From Negativicutes bacterium (GTDB lineage: Bacteria > Bacillota_C > Negativicutes > Sporomusales_B > JARLHX01): 49,277 nt of DNA. Positions 44,503 through 49,277 of the stretch are shown piece by piece. Made by a program: the position numbers and the translations under genes. The first letter of the stretch is position 1. Every line of letters starts with the position of its first letter. The stretch lies in assembly GCA_031292015.1 (NCBI GenBank), contig JARLHY010000155.1:1-49277 (forward strand), written 5' to 3'. The notes beneath the pieces were generated by a model. It saw nothing but the letters and a program-made list of their open reading frames with translations. It searched no databases and had not been told where the DNA came from.

Positions 44503-45219
44503 TTGAAAAACGATCAACGCCTGATCGTCGCCCTGGATACGCCTGACCTGGAGCGGATGAAAGCCCTGGTGGCGAAGCTGGGTGACAGTGTGAACTACTA
44601 CAAAGTCGGCATGGAACTGTTTTACGGCGCCGGGGCCGAAACAATAAGCTATCTGCGCAGTCAGGGCAAGGCGGTTTTCCTTGATCTCAAACTGCACGAC
44701 ATCCCGAACACCGTGGCCCAGAGCGCCAGGGTCCTCACCGGCCTGGGAGCTGCGATGTTCAATATCCACGCCGCCGGCGGCCTCGCCATGATGAAAGCCG
44801 CCGCCCGGGCGGTGGCTGAGGCGGCGGAAAGGCTGAAGGTCGAAAGGCCGAAATTCATCGCCGTCACCGTGCTGACAAGCATGGATGACGCCGAGTGGTC
44901 GGCTCTCGGTCATACCGTTCCCATCGCCGCCCAGGTGGCGCGCCTGGCCCGCCTGACCAAAGAGGCCGGTCTGGACGGGGTGGTGGCGTCACCCCGGGAA
45001 GCATCGCTGATTCGCCGGGAATGCGGCCCGGAATTTCTCATCGTCACACCGGGAGTGCGGCCTGTGGGCAGCGCCAGCAACGATCAGAGCCGCGTGGCGA
45101 CACCGGCCGGAGCCCTGGCCGCCGGGGCCAGCCACCTGGTGATCGGACGGCCGATAACCGCCGCCCCCGATCCCCGGGCAGCGGCAGCGGCGATCCTGGC
45201 CGAAATGGAGGGACACTAA
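44503..45219 (+). CDS. pyrF: Orotidine-5'-phosphate decarboxylase
   Basis: 238 residues, TIM barrel. The catalytic segment DLKLHDIPNTV with the Asp-Lys-Asp set is intact, the N-terminal LIVALDTPDLE binds substrate, and VTPGVRP near 180 belongs to the phosphate loop. It gives UMP. GAGAGGTGA precedes the TTG at 44503. In most Firmicute operons pyrK and pyrD sit just before it; here carB is directly upstream. Confidence 0.96.
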   Translation: MKNDQRLIVALDTPDLERMKALVAKLGDSVNYYKVGMELFYGAGAETISYLRSQGKAVFLDLKLHDIPNTVAQSARVLTGLGAAMFNIHAAGGLAMMKAAARAVAEAAERLKVERPKFIAVTVLTSMDDAEWSALGHTVPIAAQVARLARLTKEAGLDGVVASPREASLIRRECGPEFLIVTPGVRPVGSASNDQSRVATPAGALAAGASHLVIGRPITAAPDPRAAAAAILAEMEGH

Positions 45220-45792
45220 ATGGAAGAAACGGAAGTAAGACGGCTGCTGGTCGAGACCGGAGCCATCCTTGAGGGGCATTTCCTGCTGACTTCGGGTCTG
45301 CACAGCCCGCTGTACGTGGAAAAATTCCAGGTGCTGCAGTGGCCGCGCCACACCGCTGCACTGTGCGCCGCCCTGGCCGACAGGTTCAGGTTTGACCGGA
45401 TTGATGTGGTGGTAGGCCCGGTGACCGGCGGCATCCTTCTCGCCCATGAGGTTGGCAAAAACCTTGATACCAGGGCGATTTTCACCGAACGGGAGAACGG
45501 CAGGATGACCCTTCGGCGCGGCTTTTTCATCAAGCCTGGCGAACGGGTGCTGGTGGTGGAAGATATCGTAACCACCGGCGGCTCGGTGGACGAGGTCATC
45601 GCCGTGGTGAAAGAATGCGGCGGCGTACTGGCCGGGGTGGGGCTGCTGGTGGACCGCAGCGGCGGCAAGGCGGTCTTCCCGGCCCGGGCCGAGGCGCTGC
45701 TCCGCCTCACCGTTCCGGTTCATCAGCCGGAAGAATGCCCGCTTTGCGCCCAGGGCGTGCCGATCACCAAACGGGGCCGCACCGGAAAATAA
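45220..45792 (+). CDS. pyrE: Orotate phosphoribosyltransferase
   Basis: 190 residues. The PRPP-binding loop is VLVVEDIVTTGGSVDEVI, and the flexible catalytic loop has ERENGRMTLRRGF. It makes OMP from orotate and PRPP. A cysteine pair near the C terminus (ECPLCAQG) is found in the thermophile/Gram-positive branch. It begins one base after the pyrF stop and ends the operon. Confidence 0.96.
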   Translation: MEETEVRRLLVETGAILEGHFLLTSGLHSPLYVEKFQVLQWPRHTAALCAALADRFRFDRIDVVVGPVTGGILLAHEVGKNLDTRAIFTERENGRMTLRRGFFIKPGERVLVVEDIVTTGGSVDEVIAVVKECGGVLAGVGLLVDRSGGKAVFPARAEALLRLTVPVHQPEECPLCAQGVPITKRGRTGK

Positions 45793-45800
45793 ACGAAAAA

Positions 45801-45829
45801 AACCTGACGCTATTTTGCGTCAGGTTTTT
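45801..45829. terminator. Bidirectional terminator
   Basis: AACCTGACGC, loop TATTTT, GCGTCAGGTT then TTT; on the minus strand the stem is also followed by T. It ends pyrE and the convergent HD-GYP gene. Confidence 0.9.
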
Positions 45830-45865
45830 GTTTGCGGTTGTTTTTTCTAGACCCGTTTTACCCGG

Positions 45866-46951
45866 TTACGCCCTGAATTTCAGCACTTCCACCACCGATA
45901 GGGATGGGACGAGATTCAGGTCGAGAATCTGGTGGTCGGCGGTCAGCACCACAGGCTTGGTTGACATGAAATCGCGCAGCTCCAGTACCTCCGCCTGGTT
46001 GCCGTCACTAAGCAAAACGGTGGCACCAATCAGGCTTTGCAGCACATTGCGGATAAAGATCTTGCACAGCTCCTTGTCCAGAGTCACAAGCATGCTGTCA
46101 AGCAATACCTCCATCGCGGCAAAGGGGGTGACGCTTTTCTGGTAGACCTTGTCGGTGGTGAGCGCGTCGTAGGTGTCGGCGATGCCGACCACCTTGGCAA
46201 AAGGATGGATTTTCGGCCCAACCAGTCCGACCGGATAGCCGCTGCCATTTTCCCGCTCGTGATGCTGCAGAATGGCCAACTGCACCTCAGGCAGGATGCC
46301 CCGGGAGCTTGTAGTCATATAGTAGCCGTACTGCGGGTGGAGATTTATTGTTTGCCGCTCCGTCGCCGTAAGCCTGCCGGGCTTGTCCAGGAGAGTGAGC
46401 GGAATCTGCGATTTTCCGATATCATGCATCACTCCGCACAACGTCAGCAGCTTGATCTTTTCGATGCCCCAGCCGGCCCACAGGCCGATCAGACCGGAAA
46501 GGATCCCCACGTCCACAGCGTGGAGAAAGGTGTAATCGGCGAACGGCTTCAGCTGATACAACTTGCCCAGAACATTTTTGCCCTGCAGCAGGTCATAAAG
46601 GTTAACCGAAGCCAACTTGCGCAAATCATTGTAGGGCAAGTCCTCATGCTGGCGCATATAGCCGAAAATCTTTCCGGCCAGATTGGTGGCTGACCGGTAC
46701 TTCTCATAAAAAATGGGGTCTTCTTCCCGGAGCTGGACCTGGATGCTCTCGGTCAACGGTTCGTTGTCGGTAATCGGCCGGACCTCCCGTTTTACCCTTA
46801 CGGCACCGACCCCCCAGGTAGAGAGGCGCCGTATTATATTACCGGTAAGGACGGTGTTCTGCTGGATAATCAGTTTTTCATGCCGCCATACGGCTCCTGC
46901 CGTCATCATACCAGGTCTGAGGTCAGGGGTCTTTAAAAGCACAGTTGGCAT
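45866..46951 (-). CDS. HD-GYP cyclic-di-GMP phosphodiesterase
   Basis: 361 residues. A short N-terminal domain of unknown type (about 1-110) is followed by an HD-GYP domain (about 125-320) with HDIGK (His176-Asp177), HHERENGSGYP (GYP at 238-240) and the DTYDALTTDK metal-site segment, all intact. It hydrolyses c-di-GMP to pGpG or GMP. A C-terminal beta-rich tail of about 50 residues (ATVLLSDGNQAEVLEL) resembles the PilZ-like or barrel end seen in related Firmicute proteins. The ATG at 46951 is well spaced from AAAGGA; a TTG at 46960 is less likely. Confidence 0.9.
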   Translation of the reverse strand: MPTVLLKTPDLRPGMMTAGAVWRHEKLIIQQNTVLTGNIIRRLSTWGVGAVRVKREVRPITDNEPLTESIQVQLREEDPIFYEKYRSATNLAGKIFGYMRQHEDLPYNDLRKLASVNLYDLLQGKNVLGKLYQLKPFADYTFLHAVDVGILSGLIGLWAGWGIEKIKLLTLCGVMHDIGKSQIPLTLLDKPGRLTATERQTINLHPQYGYYMTTSSRGILPEVQLAILQHHERENGSGYPVGLVGPKIHPFAKVVGIADTYDALTTDKVYQKSVTPFAAMEVLLDSMLVTLDKELCKIFIRNVLQSLIGATVLLSDGNQAEVLELRDFMSTKPVVLTADHQILDLNLVPSLSVVEVLKFRA

Positions 46952-46960
46952 TAAAAACAA

Positions 46961-47380
46961 TCCTTTCTATATATTCTAGCCGAAAGCCAGAGGATTACCT
47001 ATATACTATTATAGGAAAGTGAAATGGGAAATATTGTCGAAACAGGTGAGGTAATTCCCTGAAATTACACTAAAATTACAGATAAGAACATTTTAGTGTA
47101 ATTTTACCGTTCTTGCTGACGTCTTTTACGTTGACTCTGTTATATTCTTGCCAACCGTTTTCCGGCATCGCCCGGAGGCAAATTTTCGGCCTGCGGTTAT
47201 TCCCCCCGCTTCTTCGGGCGACTCGACCAGGGACAACGCTTCGGCTGCTCCGGTGGAGCTCCGCCAGGGAAGAGGAAAATGCCGAATAGATATTGTAAAT
47301 CGATACCGTTTCATTGTAAAATTCAGGAAGGGTTATAGCGGAGCCTGACCGTCTGATGCGGACCGAAGGAGACAATGAAT
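46961..47380. other. Divergent intergenic region
   Basis: The stretch of about 420 bases between the HD-GYP and SDR genes has no convincing ORF. It contains the palindrome at 47065-47101 and a likely plus-strand promoter area around 47115-47150 (TTGACT, TATATT). A GC-rich leader of about 200 bases lies before the SDR gene; no known RNA family was recognised in it. Confidence 0.5.
47065..47101. promoter_or_regulatory. Perfect 12-bp inverted repeat, candidate operator
   Basis: TTACACTAAAAT and ATTTTAGTGTAA with a 13-base spacer, A/T-rich, in the divergent region. The form fits a dimeric repressor site, possibly of an AbrB-, Fur- or MarR-like protein. Confidence 0.55.
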
Positions 47381-48100
47381 ATGGCCAAGACAATCATTAT
47401 TGGGGCAACGTCAGGTATTGGCAGGGAATTAGCCAAAATTCTCTCGTGCCAAGGCCACGAAGTTGGTCTCGTTGGGCGCAGGGAGGCTTTGCTGGCGGAG
47501 GTTGCCGCGGAATTGCCCAATAAAGCACATACAAGGCGAATCGATATTGCTCTTGCCGGTGAGGCCATCCATCAATTGGAAGAACTGATTGAAGAAATGA
47601 ATGGAGTAGAGCTGATTGTCATAAGTGCCGGAACCGGTTATCTGAACCCCGAGCTGGAGTGGTCGCTGGAGCAAAAAACGGTAGATACCAACGTAGCTGG
47701 TTTTGCGGCGATGTGTAATGTTGCCATGAACTATTTTGCCCAGCAGGGTAAGGGCCATTTAGTCGGCATATCCTCGATTGCCGCCATAAGAGGCAATGGC
47801 AGGGCACCCGCTTATTCCGCATCGAAAGCTTTTGTCTCGAACTATCTGCAGGGTCTCCGTCTCTGGGCGCACATAAAGAAGCTGCCAATCACTGTAACGG
47901 AAATACAGCCAGGTTTCGTCGATACCGCTATGGCTAAGGGCGACGGATTATTTTGGCTGGCGCCGGCCGAGAAAGCGGCTCAACAAGTAGCTGAGGCAAT
48001 ATCAGACAAAACCCCGCATGCTTATATAACACGACGATGGCGGATCATAGCGTGGCTTTTGCAGATTTTGCCTGAGTGGATGCTGAGAAGGCTTTTATAG
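47381..48100 (+). CDS. Short-chain dehydrogenase/reductase
   Basis: 239 residues. Classical SDR with GATSGIGRELAKIL (nucleotide-binding glycine motif, near residue 7), the NAG-equivalent SAGTGY, Ser in GISSIAAIRG and the catalytic YSASK. A hydrophobic, basic C terminus (WRIIAWLLQILPEWMLRRLL) suggests association with the membrane. The substrate is unknown. AAGGAG is nine bases before the ATG at 47381; the ATG at 47375 is too close. Confidence 0.88.
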   Translation: MAKTIIIGATSGIGRELAKILSCQGHEVGLVGRREALLAEVAAELPNKAHTRRIDIALAGEAIHQLEELIEEMNGVELIVISAGTGYLNPELEWSLEQKTVDTNVAGFAAMCNVAMNYFAQQGKGHLVGISSIAAIRGNGRAPAYSASKAFVSNYLQGLRLWAHIKKLPITVTEIQPGFVDTAMAKGDGLFWLAPAEKAAQQVAEAISDKTPHAYITRRWRIIAWLLQILPEWMLRRLL

Positions 48101-48135
48101 TATACAGGCAGACATGGATAGCAGGGGTGATCACA

Positions 48136-48405
48136 ATGTCTTCACAGAAATTCGCCATAACCGTCGACTATCCTGACGAACTCTGCGCCGCCGACGTCCG
48201 GGACTGGCTTGCGTCGGCGCTGGCCGGCGCGGCCCCCGCTCACCGCCTGGTGGTGGAGTCGGTCGGCAGCCACTGCTACGGCTATGTCCTGAAAGGTTTC
48301 ATCGAGGTAACCGACGCCTGCGCTGTCAGTGAAGAGGCCCTGAAGCTGCTTCTGGCGGCACCGTCCGGCCGCGACCCGAAACTGACCTCCCTTCGGCTTC
48401 TGTAA
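48136..48405 (+). CDS. Small protein of unknown function
   Basis: 89 residues, not recognised. It seems an alpha/beta domain: FAITVDYPDELCAADVRDWL at the start, then RLVVESVGSHCYGYVLKGFI and a C-terminal helix. There is no signal or membrane segment. The ATG at 48136 follows AGGGGTGA; the frame runs upstream to 48076 inside the SDR gene but without support. It is probably co-transcribed with the SDR gene. Confidence 0.6.
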   Translation: MSSQKFAITVDYPDELCAADVRDWLASALAGAAPAHRLVVESVGSHCYGYVLKGFIEVTDACAVSEEALKLLLAAPSGRDPKLTSLRLL

Positions 48406-48409
48406 TACA

Positions 48410-48444
48410 AAAAGTCCCTGTAGGGTTATCCGACAGGGACTTTT
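48410..48444. terminator. Bidirectional terminator
   Basis: AAAAGTCCCTGT and ACAGGGACTTTT form a 12-bp stem with an 11-base loop, serving the genes on both sides. Confidence 0.85.
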
Positions 48445-48451
48445 GCGTAAA

Positions 48452-48601
48452 TCAGCCGTTGGTTTTCTGGGGACTTGTGCCCTGGCGCAGTTCGTCCTGC
48501 ACCTCGCCACCGCTCTTGACCTTGGAATAATTGACCATCGCCGCCTTCGAATTTGTCTTGCCAAACTCGGGCTGCATGTCGGCTCCGGCGTTCTTTGTCA
48601 A
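48452..48601 (-). CDS. Small hydrophilic protein of unknown function
   Basis: 49 residues from a TTG preceded by GGGGAGGTGG. The sequence is polar, rich in Lys, Gln, Gly, Ser and Asn (GKTNSKAAMVNYSKVKSGGE), with no cysteine, no membrane part and probably little fixed structure. A role like that of small acid-soluble spore proteins is conceivable from composition alone, but no family match was seen. A longer frame to 48655 lacks a ribosome binding site. A terminator follows. Confidence 0.5.
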   Translation of the reverse strand: MTKNAGADMQPEFGKTNSKAAMVNYSKVKSGGEVQDELRQGTSPQKTNG

Positions 48602-48686
48602 ATCGACCACCTCCCCGGCTAGTATTTCCGGGGAAACGGCCTGCCATGACAACAACCGCGACGCTGACCGCCGGACCGGAAAAATG

Positions 48687-49277
48687 TCAACGGGACAGGA
48701 AATAACCCAGCAGGCCCTTGCAGATTCCCTCGGCGATCTGATTTTGATATTTGGCGTCAGCCAGGCGCGCCGCCTCGGTCTGATTCGTCAAAAAGCCTGT
48801 TTCGATGAGCGCCGCCGGGACGTCACTGTTGCGCAGGACGTAACAGTTAGCCGGCCGCACCCCTTTGTCAACCATGCCCACCTCACCCGCCAGACCGGTC
48901 TGGATGGCCCTGGCCAGTTCGTTCGGCCGGCCGGCCGGGTAGAAGCTGATCGCCCCGGCTGTTTCCGGATTGGGATGTGCGTTGGCGTGGATACTAACAA
49001 AAATGTCGGCATCGTGGGCCGCAGCTACGTCCACCCTCGCCTGAAGCTCGCCGGCGGCTCCGGCGCCGGGGGAGGCAACCGAGCTGTCGTCGGTGCGGGT
49101 CATCACGACAGTGGCGCCGAACGAGGCGAGCTTATCGCGGAGTTTAAGCCCCACCGCCAGGTTGACGTCCGCCTCGCGTACCCCGAAGTGGACCGCCCCG
49201 TCGTTATTGCCGCCGTGACCGGGGTCGAGCACGATGACCTTTCCGGCCAGGAGACCCTGCCCGGCTGCCGCGCAGAC
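48687..49277 (-). CDS. N-acetylmuramoyl-L-alanine amidase (Amidase_3), 5' end outside window
   Basis: 197 residues are present; the frame is open to the window edge, so the start and any signal peptide or wall-binding domain are missing. The zinc ligands are seen in VLDPGHGGNN, the Glu in VREADVNLA and the His in FVSIHANAH, and the catalytic Glu in ALIETGFLTN. It cleaves the bond between muramic acid and the stem peptide; relatives include CwlC/CwlD/AmiC types used in division and spore formation. The C terminus is complete and ends with the catalytic domain. Confidence 0.92.
   Translation of the reverse strand, partial: VCAAAGQGLLAGKVIVLDPGHGGNNDGAVHFGVREADVNLAVGLKLRDKLASFGATVVMTRTDDSSVASPGAGAAGELQARVDVAAAHDADIFVSIHANAHPNPETAGAISFYPAGRPNELARAIQTGLAGEVGMVDKGVRPANCYVLRNSDVPAALIETGFLTNQTEAARLADAKYQNQIAEGICKGLLGYFLSR

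Noticed and set aside
40186..44913. 1575-codon open frame on the minus strand opposite carA-carB
   Set aside because: It is antisense to well-conserved genes; long open frames arise from GC-rich codon bias on the other strand, and the translation has no domain sense.

Overview
The window looks like a chromosomal segment of an anaerobic, endospore-forming Firmicute. The best fit is a Negativicutes/Sporomusaceae-type organism, but this is inference from gene content, since no rRNA marker is present. Supporting signs are a Spo0E-type phosphatase gene, two orphan histidine kinases of the sporulation-kinase type, AbrB-type transition regulators, a YvyF-type protein, Firmicute PyrR attenuators, strong AGGAGG ribosome binding sites with many GTG/TTG starts, and a TRAP dicarboxylate-type transporter. 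By eye, the first ~12 kb is lower in G+C than the rest.

Layout. 0-3 kb: an MFS exporter divergent from a LysR regulator, then a cyclic-di-GMP-I riboswitch with a built-in terminator ahead of a small XRE regulator. 3-11 kb: sensory genes (TPR membrane protein, PH-like membrane protein, two orphan sensor kinases, a cysteine-rich PAS protein, YvyF-like protein, chemoreceptor). 11.7-18 kb: an accessory-looking island with two AbrB/zinc-ribbon regulators, a secreted 3D-domain protein, a membrane protein, a diguanylate cyclase, a secreted NRQ-repeat protein, a SYLF lipid-binding protein and a tiny secreted ORF split by a stop codon. Four canonical sigma-54 (-24/-12) promoters and one weaker one drive this island; repeats, palindromes and structured leaders fill the gaps. 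18-24 kb: a REC-PAS-PAS-GGDEF-HD-GYP protein, a single-domain response regulator, Spo0E, a membrane protein and a membrane diguanylate cyclase. 24-31 kb: SLBB/CAP lipoprotein, DUF2935 protein, and a dcuC-abgA-mgtA-TSCPD gene run. 31.6-37 kb: DapB-like oxidoreductase, a repeat-rich gap, a BusR-like GntR/RCK_C regulator, a decayed chemoreceptor gene and a TRAP transporter (P, M, Q). 37.6-45.8 kb: pyrB-pyrC-carA-carB-pyrF-pyrE behind a sigma-A promoter and two tandem PyrR attenuators. 46-49.3 kb: HD-GYP phosphodiesterase, SDR oxidoreductase, small proteins and the 3' part of an N-acetylmuramoyl-L-alanine amidase.

How it fits together. Cyclic-di-GMP signalling is dense: three GGDEF proteins, two HD-GYP domains and one riboswitch. 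Phosphorelay input is represented by two kinases, a Spo0E phosphatase and AbrB-type regulators. The most unusual part is the sigma-54 island at 12.5-18 kb. It ties envelope and secreted proteins of unknown role to a diguanylate cyclase, and I see no sigma-54 activator (AAA+ enhancer-binding protein) in the window.
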